Source: Parvibaculaceae bacterium (GTDB lineage Bacteria; Pseudomonadota; Alphaproteobacteria; Parvibaculales; Parvibaculaceae). Taken from it: a DNA stretch of 64,000 bases. Of the stretch, positions 36,201 through 45,461 are shown piece after piece; position 1 is the stretch's first letter; each line of letters opens with the position of its first letter. The notes beneath the pieces are model-generated. The model saw nothing but the letters and a program-made list of their open reading frames with translations, had not been told where the DNA came from and made no database searches. The position numbers and the translations under genes are program-made. The stretch lies in assembly GCA_028283765.1 (NCBI GenBank), contig JAPWJY010000008.1, positions 310,001 to 374,000 of the forward strand. The letters run 5' to 3'.

Positions 36201-37744
36201 GCGATGGCGGCATGATCAACGGCAATGGCACCATCGGCGGGCTGACGGTGAATGACGGCGGCACGGCATCCCCCGGCAACTCGCCAGGCACCATCCATGT
36301 AAATGGCGACGTCGCCTTCAACGACGGCTCCATTTACCGGATGGATGCGACGCCCGCAGGCGCACATGACCTCATCAGCGCCACCGGGGCAGTGACCATC
36401 TCCAGCGGCGCGGCGGTGGACGTGATCGCCCAGCCGGGCACCTACAGCCCGACCTCCACCTACGGCATTCTCACCACCACGGGCACCCTTGCCGGCACCT
36501 TCGGCAGCGTCACCACGGACTACGCCTTCCTCACCCCGCAACTCAGCTATGACGCGCAGAATGTCTACCTCACCCTCATCTATGACGGGGGCGATAGCGA
36601 GAGCGGCGGCATACGCTTTGCCGATTATGCCCGGACGGCGAACCAGCTGGCGGTGGCCAATGCCGCCCAGGCGCTCGGCGTGGGCAACGGGCTCTTCGAC
36701 AATGTCGTCACCTTGCCGGTTGGCTCGGTGAGGGACGCCTTCAATTCCCTCTCCGGCGAGATTTATCCTTCCGCCACCACGGTCATGCAGGAGCAGTCCA
36801 TCTATCTGCGTGACGCCGTGGGCGCGCGCCTGCGCCAGTCGGTAACGCCGGACGGCGAGACGTTTGCCCTCGCTGCGCAGGGCACGGGACCGGCAACGAG
36901 CCCGCTCAGCCACGGCCACACCACCACGATGTGGGCGCAGGGCTATGGCGGCTGGGGGAACACATCCGGCGATGGCAACGCCGCCTCCACCTCCAGCAAC
37001 ATCGGCGGCCTCCTCGCGGGCGTCGACGTGGCGGTGGCCGGCAACACCCGGGTTGGTCTTGTGGCCGGTTTCAGCCACTCCAACTTCGATGTGGATGCCC
37101 GCTCGTCCAGCGGCGACATGGATAATTACGATCTCGGCCTCTATGCCGGTACGCAGTTCGGCGGTCTCGCGCTGCGGGGCGGCGCGGCCTATACGTGGCA
37201 TGACATCTCGGCGTCCCGCACGGTGGCTTTCTCCGGCCTTGCCGACCATCTGGAGAGCGACTATCACGCGGGTACCGCGCAGGCGTTCGGCGAGGTGGGC
37301 TACGATCTCGCGCTTGGCTCCTATGCCGTCGAGCCGTTCGCGGGCCTCGCCTATGTGAAAGTGGATGGAGACTCCTTCACCGAGACCGGCGGCGTCTCCG
37401 CCCTGAACGTGGACCCGGATACCGAGGACTCGCTCTACTCCACGCTGGGCGTCCGGGCGGCGACCTCCACGCAGCTCTTCGGCCATACGCTGACCCCAAG
37501 CGTATCTGCCGGCTGGCAGCACGCTTCCGATGACAGGACGCCCCGGGCAGCCATGCGGGTTCAGGGCGGGGCGGCGCCTTTCGACATCTCCGGCGTCCCC
37601 ATCGCGCCCAATGCCGCGATCCTCGGCGCGGGCCTTGCCCTCAAGCTCTCGGATCTGGCGAGCGTGCAGGTCTCATACGCTGGCCAGCTTGCGGAGGAGG
37701 CAAAGCAGAACGCCTTCACGGCCCGATTCTCCATGAAGTTCTGA
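33230..37744 (+). CDS. Glycine-rich autotransporter with PATR repeats and beta-barrel domain
   Basis: About 1504 residues. Order: an extended signal peptide (hydrophobic core [17 protein letters not shown], cleavage after ALA near 44); a Gly/Ser-rich segment with four 37-38-residue repeats (to about residue 345); autotransporter-associated beta-strand repeats such as [20 protein letters not shown] and [20 protein letters not shown]; and a C-terminal beta-barrel (roughly the last 280 residues, from [10 protein letters not shown] to terminal FSMKF). This is a type V secretion protein exposing a beta-helix passenger, usually for adhesion or biofilm. GAGGGA lies nine bases before the ATG at 33230; an ATG at 33194 is possible. 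Confidence 0.92.
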   Translation: MFSLTSCSDSVSSQERLRYGLRAALLASVAGVVLIAQAVSPALAADGDGGRGGPFDLAGAAGQGSATGTGGSGGSAASPFGGGGGGSGIVGGSGGNGSPASPVIPGGAGGSTPGSNGQNGTTAAGGSGGGGGAHGYVGTLSGFPGGSLKGGDGGNGGLALGYGGGGGGGGFGAVLIGLSNTNFAITNLSSMTGGNGGDGDWAAEGGSGGSGLVLSNPNSSAVTLDTIMTGGNGGTGSANASGGGGGSGFVLSNPTGSTTMTINASATGGSGGASTSGSGGSGGIGARVDNSGGAAATLIVNAAVTGGTGGAGIIAGAGGAGIQGQDVTVILEAGADVSGGLSGAGTRAAAISFTGGTNVLELQSGATVTGNVTGANGDDTLNLAGTADASFALAGLNSGGQFGGFGTVQKKDSSTWTLTGSTTSGAAWTVQAGVLALVGSDGSIANAGSVTVNGTFDISGTTAGTAIRNLSGTSADGDVVLGTKALGLTQSTNGSYAGAISGSGTFTKSGTGMLSLSGNSSGFTGTTQVQAGVLHIGNGTSGTLGGEVNVASGATLEGSGGTADGDVSIASGGVLHGGQNGGGLTMGSLILNAGAITNVSLATPTISSAVFNTTGALIVNGTLNVTGEPGYGLGVYRVFASGGTLTDNGLALGSLPTGNFVTSLEVGETAVDVVVDAPDTSLQYWSADGISRGGSGSWTAANDWLNRSVGTVSPWAGNTGVFTGTAGTVSVAGTQALGTLEFLTSGYVVESDAGGTLDLGAGGRLWAEGDDTTATVSAAITGSGALTKIGAGTIVLSGENTYEGGTVFDSGTLQVAGDASLGAASGGLTFNGGTLATTESFSSARDITLNPADVLPGSGTLDVADSTALTLSGVISGGGGLTKEGDGTLILIGDNTYTGLTTINDGTLQIGNGGTTGSIVSDVVNNASLVFDRSGTYSFPGSITGSGTVSFLGGGTVLFATPGAYNGPISVEDATVTLQPGATSASPFTVGDGGMINGNGTIGGLTVNDGGTASPGNSPGTIHVNGDVAFNDGSIYRMDATPAGAHDLISATGAVTISSGAAVDVIAQPGTYSPTSTYGILTTTGTLAGTFGSVTTDYAFLTPQLSYDAQNVYLTLIYDGGDSESGGIRFADYARTANQLAVANAAQALGVGNGLFDNVVTLPVGSVRDAFNSLSGEIYPSATTVMQEQSIYLRDAVGARLRQSVTPDGETFALAAQGTGPATSPLSHGHTTTMWAQGYGGWGNTSGDGNAASTSSNIGGLLAGVDVAVAGNTRVGLVAGFSHSNFDVDARSSSGDMDNYDLGLYAGTQFGGLALRGGAAYTWHDISASRTVAFSGLADHLESDYHAGTAQAFGEVGYDLALGSYAVEPFAGLAYVKVDGDSFTETGGVSALNVDPDTEDSLYSTLGVRAATSTQLFGHTLTPSVSAGWQHASDDRTPRAAMRVQGGAAPFDISGVPIAPNAAILGAGLALKLSDLASVQVSYAGQLAEEAKQNAFTARFSMKF
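33800..34250 (+). repeat. Four tandem 37-38-codon repeats in the passenger domain
   Basis: Units begin near 33800, 33911, 34025 and 34139 (spacing 111, 114 and 114 bases). Each encodes T-GG-GG, a short linker, GG-GG-(S)G, then a hydrophobic strand such as [16 protein letters not shown]. Codons differ between units, so they are old repeats. GGC triplet runs (for example 33717-33735) are superimposed. Confidence 0.75.
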
Positions 37745-37761
37745 GAAGCATCGCAAATGCG

Positions 37762-37794
37762 GCGCCTTGCCTGAAAGACGATCAGGCAAGGCGC
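37762..37794 (+). terminator. Stem-loop terminator after the autotransporter
   Basis: A perfect 13-bp stem, arms GCGCCTTGCCTGA and TCAGGCAAGGCGC, seven-base loop, 17 nt after the stop. There is no T-run, so the termination mode is uncertain. Confidence 0.6.
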
Positions 37795-38068
37795 GTCATC
37801 CCGGGTAGAGCCGGGAAATCTGGCGCCCATATTATTCACCAGACCATTAAGCCCAGCCCTGATTTTCAGTTTAATCTCAATGGCGATGCAGAAATGCAAC
37901 AGATTATCAATTGCAAGGAATGGTGGCCGGTGGCCTGGTGTGGAAGTATTCAAGAAAGAAAAAGGCGTTCATTGCTTATAAAGAAGGTTAATTATACTAA
38001 ATTAAAGTGACAGTCGAAGTGTTGGGTGGAGCTTCCGGGAAGCCGGAATAATCCACAATTTCATTGTT

Positions 38069-38087
38069 GATAATGCGTTTCATTATC
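38069..38087 (+). promoter_or_regulatory. Fur box
   Basis: GATAATGCGTTTCATTATC is a 19-base palindrome with seven-base arms identical to the classical Fur consensus arms. It lies 67 nt upstream of a TonB-dependent siderophore receptor. Confidence 0.8.
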
Positions 38088-38102
38088 CTTGTCATTGTTG
38101 CG

Positions 38103-38115
38103 AATGCGTTGCATT
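38103..38115 (+). promoter_or_regulatory. Second Fur-family-like palindrome
   Basis: AATGCGTTGCATT, arms AATGC/GCATT, centred 31 bases (about three helical turns) from the main Fur box. Probably a second Fur or Irr contact. Confidence 0.45.
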
Positions 38116-38154
38116 AGTGTCCCCCGAAACTATCGTTCCATACTGGGGGTATAC

Positions 38155-40497
38155 ATGTCTCTGTCGCGTTTGCGTGATTCATTGTCTTCGGCCGCACCGG
38201 CCTATCTGGCATTGAGTTGCTTCAGTCTTATGGCCTCGCCCGCATGGGCGCAGGATGCGGGCAAAACCGGTGACGAAACGAAACCGGTCGTTCTGGGGGG
38301 GATCGCCGTCACCGATACGGCAGTCACCGACGGCTTCAAGGTCGACAAGGTGTCCTCGCCCAAATTCACACAGCCATTGCAGGATACGCCGCAAACCATC
38401 CAGATCATCAGCAAGGATCTGTACAATCAACAGGGTGCGACCACGCTGACCGAAGCGCTGCGCAACAGCCCTGGCGTCGGCACATTCTATGCGGGTGAAA
38501 ACGGATCCTCCTCCGTCGGCGATTCCATCTATATGCGTGGCTTCGATACGTCGAGCAGCATCTTTGTCGATGGCATCCGCGATCTGGGCACAGTCTCTCG
38601 CGATCTCTTCAACATTGAACAGGTGGAGGTCGAAAAGGGCCCGGCAGGGACCGATAACGGGCGAACCGCGCCAACGGGCGCCATCAACATGGTCAGCAAG
38701 CAGGCCTTTCTCGATAACGTCCAGTCCGGCAGTATCAGCGCCGGTGTCGACGGTCAGAAGCGGGCGACCGTCGACGTCAACCAGACCCTCGACTCACTGC
38801 CCAACGCCGCATTCCGCCTGAATGCGATGTGGCAGGACAGCGATGTGCCTGGCCGCGATCATGTCAAGAACAAGCGTGTGGGTCTTGCACCTTCACTCGG
38901 TCTTGGCCTGGGGACTGCTACGCGGGCCTATATCGACCTCTATTACGTCAACCAGAACAATATTCCGGATGGTTTTGTGCCGACGATCGGCCTGCCGGGC
39001 TGGCAGCCGCAACCGGGGCTTGGGCAACTGGCCGGTCACAAGGTCAATTCAAAGAATTTCTATGGCACGCGCAACGACCACGACGATGTCACGTCGGAAA
39101 TGGCCACGGTGCGTCTCGAACATGATTTCTCCAACAATCTGAAACTGTCCAATATCGCGCGCTGGGGGCAGACCAAGCAGGACTATCAACTCACTTCCTT
39201 CATGTCCACGGGCGGTACAAACGCCACCCCGATGAGCGGCAACATCAAATGGACCGATATCAACGATCTGTCCACCTACACCATGGCGCGCAGCAACCCC
39301 ACCGTGCAGGACCTGAAGAACGAGATCCTGACCGATCAGCTCAACCTGCAGGCGGATTTCGCCACAGGTCCCGTGAAGCACAGCCTGAGCACCGGTATCG
39401 AGATCACCAGTGAAAAGCTGACTTCTTATGGACTGGGTACGACGGGCAGTCTGGCTGCCGCCAACCTCTACGACCCGGACTGGAACGATGTGAACACGCT
39501 CAGCGCGTGGCGCAACGGGGCCCTGGCCAAGGGCAAGACCGATACCCAGTCCATCTATGCATTCGACACCGCGAAGTTCTTCGAGGACAGGCTGTTCCTG
39601 ACCGGCGGCGTGCGGGTCGATCATTACAAGACCACATATGACAGCACGGCGGCATGTGGCGGCACGGGGCGCACCGTTGTGCCCTGCGGGGCGCTGCCGA
39701 CCGGTTCTATCGTCAGCACAGCCGATCTGTCGTCCAGAGACACCTTGTTCAACTGGAAACTGGGTCTGGTCTACAAGCCGGTCAAGGTCGTCAGTCTTTA
39801 TACAGACTATGCGATCTCCCAGCAGCCGCCCGGCGGCGCGAACTTCACCCTCAGCTCGGCGGCCAACAACGCCAATAATCCCAACCTCAAGCCGCAAAAG
39901 GCGAAGACATACGAAGCGGGCGTCAAGTGGAGCGCACTGGACGAGAAACTGGCTCTGAACGGGGCCGTGTTCCAGACCACGGTGACGAACGAGATCAACA
40001 GCGACATTCTGGACGATGCCGGCAACCCCACCCAGACCGGCAAGAAGCGGGTCAGGGGCTTTGAGTTGTCCACCGTGGGCCAGATCACGGATGACTGGTC
40101 GATTTCCGCCGGATACAGCCATCTCAAGACGAAGGTTACGGAAGGCCCCGCCGTTACCAGTGACGGCTCGCCCAATCTGACCTATACGCCGGGTGATTCC
40201 TTCACTCTGTGGACAAACTACACCCTTCCCTTCGGTCTCGAAGTCGCCGGTGGCGCCCGTTACAATGACGGGCTGCACCGCGGGACGGATGGGGCGGTGG
40301 GCACGCCCGCATTTACCAAATCCTATACGGTCTGGGATGCAATGATGGCTTATGCCCTCACGGACAATGTCAAGCTGCGTATGAATGCTTATAATTTGTT
40401 CGACAAGGACTATGTCGTGTCGATCAACAAGAGCGGCTATCGCTACTTGCCGGGCACACCTCGGACGGTCCTGTTCAGCGTGGACTTCCGCCTGTAA
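38155..40497 (+). CDS. TonB-dependent catecholate siderophore receptor (Fiu/PiuA-like)
   Basis: 780 residues from the ATG at 38155 (GGGGG six bases upstream). Signal peptide to about residue 33 (AWA-QD). The plug domain follows (TPQTIQIISKDLYNQQGATTLTEALRNSPGV, then YMRGFDTSSSIFVDGIRD and VEVEKGPAG), then a 22-strand barrel ending in LFSVDFRL. Sequence style and the PiuC gene downstream match the Fiu/PiuA group that imports catecholate or monocatecholate iron complexes with TonB energy. The Fur box upstream implies induction by iron limitation. Confidence 0.92.
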   Translation: MSLSRLRDSLSSAAPAYLALSCFSLMASPAWAQDAGKTGDETKPVVLGGIAVTDTAVTDGFKVDKVSSPKFTQPLQDTPQTIQIISKDLYNQQGATTLTEALRNSPGVGTFYAGENGSSSVGDSIYMRGFDTSSSIFVDGIRDLGTVSRDLFNIEQVEVEKGPAGTDNGRTAPTGAINMVSKQAFLDNVQSGSISAGVDGQKRATVDVNQTLDSLPNAAFRLNAMWQDSDVPGRDHVKNKRVGLAPSLGLGLGTATRAYIDLYYVNQNNIPDGFVPTIGLPGWQPQPGLGQLAGHKVNSKNFYGTRNDHDDVTSEMATVRLEHDFSNNLKLSNIARWGQTKQDYQLTSFMSTGGTNATPMSGNIKWTDINDLSTYTMARSNPTVQDLKNEILTDQLNLQADFATGPVKHSLSTGIEITSEKLTSYGLGTTGSLAAANLYDPDWNDVNTLSAWRNGALAKGKTDTQSIYAFDTAKFFEDRLFLTGGVRVDHYKTTYDSTAACGGTGRTVVPCGALPTGSIVSTADLSSRDTLFNWKLGLVYKPVKVVSLYTDYAISQQPPGGANFTLSSAANNANNPNLKPQKAKTYEAGVKWSALDEKLALNGAVFQTTVTNEINSDILDDAGNPTQTGKKRVRGFELSTVGQITDDWSISAGYSHLKTKVTEGPAVTSDGSPNLTYTPGDSFTLWTNYTLPFGLEVAGGARYNDGLHRGTDGAVGTPAFTKSYTVWDAMMAYALTDNVKLRMNAYNLFDKDYVVSINKSGYRYLPGTPRTVLFSVDFRL

Positions 40498-40514
40498 CAG
40501 TTGCTACGCATGTG

Positions 40515-40550
40515 AATATGGTGGGAGGGGGTCCTCCCGCCATATTTATT
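40515..40550 (+). terminator. Stem-loop between receptor and PiuC gene
   Basis: Fourteen pairs (one G-U) between AATATGGTGGGAGG and CCTCCCGCCATATT around a GGGT loop, followed by TATTT. It begins 18 nt after the receptor stop and would reduce read-through into the dioxygenase gene. Confidence 0.7.
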
Positions 40551-40569
40551 TCAACTATTGGAAACCGGC

Positions 40570-41247
40570 ATGTTGCTCCATATTCCCCAGGTTCTTAATA
40601 CGCAGGAAGTTGCGGAATTCCGTCGCAGGCTCGATGCGGCAGACTGGACCGATGGCCGAGAGACCGTGGGTCATCAGGGCGCGAAGGTGAAACGCAACGT
40701 ACAGTTGTCCGAGACCTCGCCGCTAAAGGTGGAACTCGGTCGCGAGGTGCTTGCTGCATTGAGGCGTACCCCGTTGTTCTTTGCTGCCGCATTGCCCCGG
40801 AAAATCCTGCCGCCCAGATTCAACCGCTATTCGGGAGGCGGTGAGTATGGTTTCCATATCGATGGAGCGGTGATGAGCATCGGTGCGGAAGAGCATCTGC
40901 GCTCGGACATATCCTGCACCCTGTTTCTCAACGATCCGGCGGAATATGACGGCGGCAGGCTGATCATCAGCGATACTTATGGCGAACACGCAGTGGCAAA
41001 GCCCGCGGGGGATGCTGTCATCTATCCCTCCAGCAGCCTGCACCGGGTGGAGCCCGTGACGCGCGGCGCCCGCATGGCCTCCTTTTTCTGGGTTCAGAGT
41101 CTGGTCCGGGACGACAGCCAGCGGCGGACCCTGTTCGAGCTGGACACCTCGATCCAGAAGCTGACGATCGACGGGGCTGACGAGGATGTTCTGTTGCAGC
41201 TTACCGGCGTCTATCACAATCTTCTGCGGCGCTGGTCGGAAACCTGA
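40570..41247 (+). CDS. PKHD-type Fe(II)/2-oxoglutarate dioxygenase, PiuC/YbiX family
   Basis: 225 residues. The cupin-type core has the iron ligands His and Asp in [10 protein letters not shown] and the distal His with the 2-oxoglutarate arginine in [20 protein letters not shown]-terminal [19 protein letters not shown] is typical of the YbiX group. In E. coli and Pseudomonas the same gene follows the Fiu/PiuA receptor and is iron-regulated; its substrate is not settled. Start is the ATG at 40570; an in-frame TTG at 40558 is less likely. Confidence 0.9.
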   Translation: MLLHIPQVLNTQEVAEFRRRLDAADWTDGRETVGHQGAKVKRNVQLSETSPLKVELGREVLAALRRTPLFFAAALPRKILPPRFNRYSGGGEYGFHIDGAVMSIGAEEHLRSDISCTLFLNDPAEYDGGRLIISDTYGEHAVAKPAGDAVIYPSSSLHRVEPVTRGARMASFFWVQSLVRDDSQRRTLFELDTSIQKLTIDGADEDVLLQLTGVYHNLLRRWSET

Positions 41248-41250
41248 CCG

Positions 41251-42153
41251 TCACCGCAGGCGCGGCAGGCTGGCAGGGTCGATGGGCCCGTCATAATAGG
41301 GAAGGCCGACCTCGCGCGGAGTGTAGGTTCCGGCATCCGTGACGGACTGCACATGCCGGGCAATCTCTTCCATGCTGGCGAACCAGACGTCTTTGGTCTG
41401 CATGTATTCGATCATTTTCGCGATGCGGCTGCACCGGGCGAGTCTGCCTGATACCCAGGGATGCCAGACCGCGACCCACAGGCCGCCATATTCATACATG
41501 GCCTCGAACTCGGCCATGAACACGCCCATTGCTTCTTCAGGCGAACGGATGCTCATGGTGAAGTTGATGTCGATGTTGTGCACATAGGGCGGCCAGTCGT
41601 CGAGCGCCCAGTGGGAGGGCACCTCCCAGAGCGAGCCCGACGCGGTTTTGATGCGGTAGGGAATGTCGTCGGCCATCAGCGAGGCGTCATAGGCGAAGCC
41701 CTGCTGCGCCAGAATGTCGGCCGTGCGGTGCGAGAAATTGTAGAGCGGCGCGCGGAAGCCGCGGGGCCGTTGGCCCGTCATGCGCACGATGGTGTCGATG
41801 GCGCGTTCGATCCAGTAGACCTCGTCCTCATCGGAAAGCTGGTTCATGCCCTCATGCAGATAGCCGTGATGGGCGATCTCATGACCGCCTTCGAGAATGG
41901 TCTCGACCAGCCGGGGATATTGTTCCATGCACCAGGCCGGATAGAAGAAGGTCTGCTTGAGGCCGAAGTCCTTGTACATTTTCACGATGCGCGGGATCGC
42001 GACTTCGTCGTAGCGCAGCCATGAATTGGTCGAGACCAGACTGCGGGCCCGCTCGGGAAAATCGAGATGAAGGAAGCTGTCGGTATCTATATCGAACGTG
42101 ATGGCGACGGCGCATTTGGCTCCGTTCGGCCACGGCACCGGATTTTCGATCAT
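41251..42153 (-). CDS. Polysaccharide deacetylase (CE4, NodB homology) family protein
   Basis: 300 residues. ITFDIDTDS near residue 18 carries the metal-binding Asp pair; GHEIAHHGYLHEG near residue 90 supplies the metal histidines; RGFRAPLYNFSHRT and WHPWVSGR complete the CE4 active site. No signal peptide, so it acts in the cytoplasm, like PuuE-type allantoinases and HpPgdA-type enzymes, on a small amide and not on cell wall. It is the last gene of a six-gene leftward run with an ABC transporter and two dehydrogenases. Substrate unknown. Confidence 0.85.
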   Translation of the reverse strand: MIENPVPWPNGAKCAVAITFDIDTDSFLHLDFPERARSLVSTNSWLRYDEVAIPRIVKMYKDFGLKQTFFYPAWCMEQYPRLVETILEGGHEIAHHGYLHEGMNQLSDEDEVYWIERAIDTIVRMTGQRPRGFRAPLYNFSHRTADILAQQGFAYDASLMADDIPYRIKTASGSLWEVPSHWALDDWPPYVHNIDINFTMSIRSPEEAMGVFMAEFEAMYEYGGLWVAVWHPWVSGRLARCSRIAKMIEYMQTKDVWFASMEEIARHVQSVTDAGTYTPREVGLPYYDGPIDPASLPRLR

Positions 42154-42166
42154 TTTCAGTTTCCCT

Positions 42167-42967
42167 TCAGCGTATGAGATGGCCGCCATCGATCACGAGT
42201 TCGGAACCGGTGACGTAGCAGGATTCATCGGCCGCAAGATAGACGATGCCATGGGCGATGTCGGCGGCGGCACCGATGCCCAGCGGGCAAAGCTGGTCCC
42301 ACTCGGCCCGGACGGCGTCGGAAGCGGCAAGGCCCCGGTTGTGCGTCACCTCGGCGATCTCGCGCTGCAACAGCGGCGTGTCGATGACGCCGGGGTGGAC
42401 GGAATTCACCCGGATGCCGAGCCTGTTGTGGGAGCAATGGAGCGCCGCCGCCTTGGTGAAGTGGCGGACCGACGCCTTGGAGGCGCAATAGGCGGCGTTG
42501 AGATGATCGGCGACCATGGCATAGGTGGACGAGACATTGATGATCGAGCCCGAGCGCTGGTGCTTCATGGCCTCGATCGCGGTGCGCGTGCCAAGGAAGA
42601 CGCTTTCGGAATTGATGCGGAAGACATGGCGCCAGTCGTCGAGCGTCGTCTCGGGCAGGGGCCGGGAAATCTGGATGCCGGCATTGTTCACCAGCACGTC
42701 GAGGCGGCCCTGCATGTCGACCACATGGCTCACCACCTCGGCCCAGCGGGCCTCGTCGCCCGCATCCTGTTCGAGAAAGCATGCCATGCCGCCTTGCGCG
42801 CGGATGAGGTCCATGGTCTGGGCGGCGGCCGCTGGATCAATATCGGTGACGGCCACGAAAGCGTCTTCATCCGCGAAGGCCATGGCCGTCGCCCGGCCGA
42901 TGCCTGCGCCCGCGCCGGTCACGATCGCGACCTTGTTTTCCAGTCTGCCTTTGCGTTCCCTGCTCAT
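42167..42967 (-). CDS. Short-chain dehydrogenase/reductase
   Basis: 266 residues of classical SDR: TGAGAGIGRA for NAD(P), NNAGI, catalytic Ser in INVSSTYAM, and YCASK with Tyr and Lys. DIDP after strand 2 suggests NAD(H) use. Its start overlaps the stop of the next SDR upstream by four bases, and the deacetylase starts 13 nt after its stop. Probably oxidises a hydroxyl in the compound imported by the adjacent transporter. Confidence 0.87.
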   Translation of the reverse strand: MSRERKGRLENKVAIVTGAGAGIGRATAMAFADEDAFVAVTDIDPAAAAQTMDLIRAQGGMACFLEQDAGDEARWAEVVSHVVDMQGRLDVLVNNAGIQISRPLPETTLDDWRHVFRINSESVFLGTRTAIEAMKHQRSGSIINVSSTYAMVADHLNAAYCASKASVRHFTKAAALHCSHNRLGIRVNSVHPGVIDTPLLQREIAEVTHNRGLAASDAVRAEWDQLCPLGIGAAADIAHGIVYLAADESCYVTGSELVIDGGHLIR

Positions 42968-43743
42968 CCGATGAAACTGCCGCGATCCACGTTGAAGGCC
43001 TGCCCGGTGATGTCGCAGGCCGCATCCGACGCGAGAAAGAGATACATCGGCGCCATGGCGGCGGGCTGCATCATGCCGCCGATCGGCTGGCCAACCAGAA
43101 ATTCATCGACCAGATCCTGAAGCGGCCGCCCGGAGCGCCGCGATTCATCCTCCAGCGTCCACATGGAGCCTTCGGTCTCGACCCAGCCGGGGCAGACCGC
43201 ATTGACCGTGATGCCGTCGGGTCCCAGCTCATGGGCGAGCGCCCGCATGAAGCCGATGGTGGCGTGCTTGGAAGCGCAATAGCCGCTGTAGAGCGCCGCG
43301 CCGGATTTGCCCCAGATCGAGGAGGTCAGAATGATGCGCCCGCCGGACTGCATGTGCGGCAGGATTTCCCGGGTCACGTAATAGGTGCCCTTCACATTTA
43401 TATCGATCACCCGGTCGAACTCATGCCGGGTCTTTGCGCTGGTGTCGCGGATCGGCGTCATGGGCTGATAGCCCGCATTGTTGACCAGCACGTCGATGCG
43501 GGGGAGCGGGGCGAGCGCGGCGGTGACGGCTTCAAAATCCGAGATGTCGCAAATGATCGCCTCGACATGCGCGCCGGTTGTCTCGCGCAGCGTTTCGGCG
43601 GCTGTGTTGATGGCCTCGTTTTCCGAAAGGATGAAGAGATGCGCGCCCGCTTGCGCGAAGGCCTGGGCAAGGGCATAGCCGATGCCCTGATTGGCCCCGG
43701 TTACGAGAATGTTGCGGCCGGAGAAGTCGTGGGAGATCGCCAA
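42964..43743 (-). CDS. Short-chain dehydrogenase/reductase
   Basis: 259 residues, classical SDR: VTGANQGIGYALA, NNAGYQ, ILTSSIWGKSGAALYSGYCASKHA with catalytic Ser, Tyr and Lys. SEN follows strand 2 where an acidic residue would select NAD. It differs clearly from the neighbouring SDR, so the pair may catalyse successive or opposite oxidations. It begins three bases after the permease stop, in one operon. Confidence 0.87.
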   Translation of the reverse strand: MAISHDFSGRNILVTGANQGIGYALAQAFAQAGAHLFILSENEAINTAAETLRETTGAHVEAIICDISDFEAVTAALAPLPRIDVLVNNAGYQPMTPIRDTSAKTRHEFDRVIDINVKGTYYVTREILPHMQSGGRIILTSSIWGKSGAALYSGYCASKHATIGFMRALAHELGPDGITVNAVCPGWVETEGSMWTLEDESRRSGRPLQDLVDEFLVGQPIGGMMQPAAMAPMYLFLASDAACDITGQAFNVDRGSFIG

Positions 43744-43746
43744 AGG

Positions 43747-44523
43747 TCAGCCTCGATAATTGGTGATGCGCAGCGCAAGCGTGCTCGCGCCCAGCGTGAA
43801 GAACAGAATGAGCGTACCGAGCGCATTGATGCTCGGATCGAGCGAGGTGCGCAGCATGCCCCATATGAGGGTCGAGAGCGTGAGCCCGCCCCCGATGGTG
43901 AAGAAGGTGATGACGAAATCGTCGAGCGAGATCGACATGGCGATCAGCGTTGCCCCGATCAGGGTCGCCCGGATGATCGGGAGCACGATGGTGCTGAAGG
44001 ATTGCCATGGGCTTGCGCCCAGGTCGCGCGAGCATTCGATCAGCGATTCGTCGAAGCCCTGCATCTGGGCGGTCACGATCAGGATGACGAAAGGCTGGGT
44101 AAAGACCAGATGGCTGAGAATGACCGTCCACAGGCCCAGCGGCGCGCCGATCCAGGAAAAGGAGGTGACGAGCGCCAGCGCGAGCACGAGAGGCGGCAGC
44201 ATCAGCGGAAAGGCCAGCAGGTTCGAAATGCCGCCTGCGAGGCCGGGACGCAGCTTGACGAGCGCAAGGGCCGCGAGCGTGCCGATCACCATGGAAATGA
44301 GGCCGACGAAACCGACGACGATCAGGCTGTTGGTGAGGGCGGGCCAGAAATCGGGATTCGCGGCCAGTTCCCTGTACCAGTCGAAGGTGAAGCCGCCCGC
44401 GGGCAGCGTCGCATGGCGGTTGCCGGTGAAGGAGAAGAACATGACGATCGCCAGCGGCGAGATCATGAACAGAACGCTCACGAGGCCGAAGGCATACCAG
44501 ACGGTCTGGGGAAATCTTTTCAT
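43747..44523 (-). CDS. ABC transporter permease, PotC-like
   Basis: 258 residues with six membrane helices and the binding-protein-dependent transport signature near residue 170 (ECSRDLGASPWQSFSTIVLP, the EAA loop that contacts an ATPase). Related to PotC/YdcV permeases of polyamine, opine and related importers. It begins five bases after the PotB-like stop. No ATPase gene lies in the operon. Confidence 0.9.
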   Translation of the reverse strand: MKRFPQTVWYAFGLVSVLFMISPLAIVMFFSFTGNRHATLPAGGFTFDWYRELAANPDFWPALTNSLIVVGFVGLISMVIGTLAALALVKLRPGLAGGISNLLAFPLMLPPLVLALALVTSFSWIGAPLGLWTVILSHLVFTQPFVILIVTAQMQGFDESLIECSRDLGASPWQSFSTIVLPIIRATLIGATLIAMSISLDDFVITFFTIGGGLTLSTLIWGMLRTSLDPSINALGTLILFFTLGASTLALRITNYRG

Positions 44524-44528
44524 CTCGC

Positions 44529-45461
44529 TCACCTCACCCTGAGGCAGGCGCGCAGAAGGGCACGGGCAATGAGCAGGATGACGAGGCAGCTTGCCAGCAT
44601 CCCGAAACTCAGGGCGGAGCCGAGCGGGGTGTTCATCCGGTTGACGAACTGGCTCTGGATGAAGGTGCCGACCATGAAGGTGCTGGAACCGCCGACGAGC
44701 GTCGGAGTCACATAATCGCCTGCCGTCACCAGAAAGGCGATGGTGAAGGCGACGAAGATGCCGCTCTCGCTCTGGGGCAGGATGATGTCGCGAAAGGCGC
44801 GATGATTTGAGGCGCCGAGATCGCGCGCCGCCTCGATATGCCGTTCGTCGATCCGGCGCAGCGAGGCATAGATGGGCAGCACGGCAAAAGGCAGCAGGAA
44901 ATGCGTGAGCGAAATGATGATCGCGAAGGGGCTGTAGAGAAGCCATGACACCGGTTCGCTGACGAGGCCGGTACCAAGCAGGAACTGGTTGAGAATGCCG
45001 GTCGAGCCGAGGATCGTTTTCCAGGCATAGATCTTGACGAGATAACCGCCGAAGAGGGTCGCGAGGGTAATTAACAGAACGGCTCCGGAGAAACGCCCCG
45101 CCCGGAAGCGGATGAAAAAAGCCATGGCGTAGGCGATGACCAGCGTGATGGCGGCGACTGTCAGGGACATCCAGAGCGTGAAGACCGCGGCATCGAGATA
45201 TTCCGTCCAGGCGACGGCGTAATTGCGAAAGGAGAAGTCCGGATAGAGACGATAGGAGCGCAGCCGCCAGAAACTGAGCACGAAGAACCATGCCATCGGG
45301 AGCAGGAAAAGCGCACTCACGACCAGCAGGGAAGGAGCCAGCATCCACGCCCTCAAGCCGGGCAGGAAGCGGCGGAACAGCATTATCCAGGCACGGATAC
45401 CCGGGCGGGCGTCCGTGCCTGAAGCAGATATGCCGGCTGTCAGCGGGTGGACTTCGCTCAC
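44529..45461 (-). CDS. ABC transporter permease, PotB-like
   Basis: 310 residues from a GTG start that overlaps the binding-protein stop (GTGA). Six membrane helices; EAA loop EAARDLGASNHRAFRDIILPQ near residue 225; LFGGYLVKIYAWKTILG is typical of PotB-type permeases. It pairs with the downstream PotC-like protein to form the membrane channel. Longer frames run into the binding-protein gene and are rejected. Confidence 0.88.
   Translation of the reverse strand: MSEVHPLTAGISASGTDARPGIRAWIMLFRRFLPGLRAWMLAPSLLVVSALFLLPMAWFFVLSFWRLRSYRLYPDFSFRNYAVAWTEYLDAAVFTLWMSLTVAAITLVIAYAMAFFIRFRAGRFSGAVLLITLATLFGGYLVKIYAWKTILGSTGILNQFLLGTGLVSEPVSWLLYSPFAIIISLTHFLLPFAVLPIYASLRRIDERHIEAARDLGASNHRAFRDIILPQSESGIFVAFTIAFLVTAGDYVTPTLVGGSSTFMVGTFIQSQFVNRMNTPLGSALSFGMLASCLVILLIARALLRACLRVR

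Larger units (their letters stand above)
37745..38154. other. Intergenic region between autotransporter and siderophore receptor
   Basis: 410 bases: a terminator hairpin at 37762-37794, an AT-rich stretch (about 37940-38010), then two Fur-type palindromes (38069-38087 and 38103-38115) before the receptor start. No gene is visible. Confidence 0.6.
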
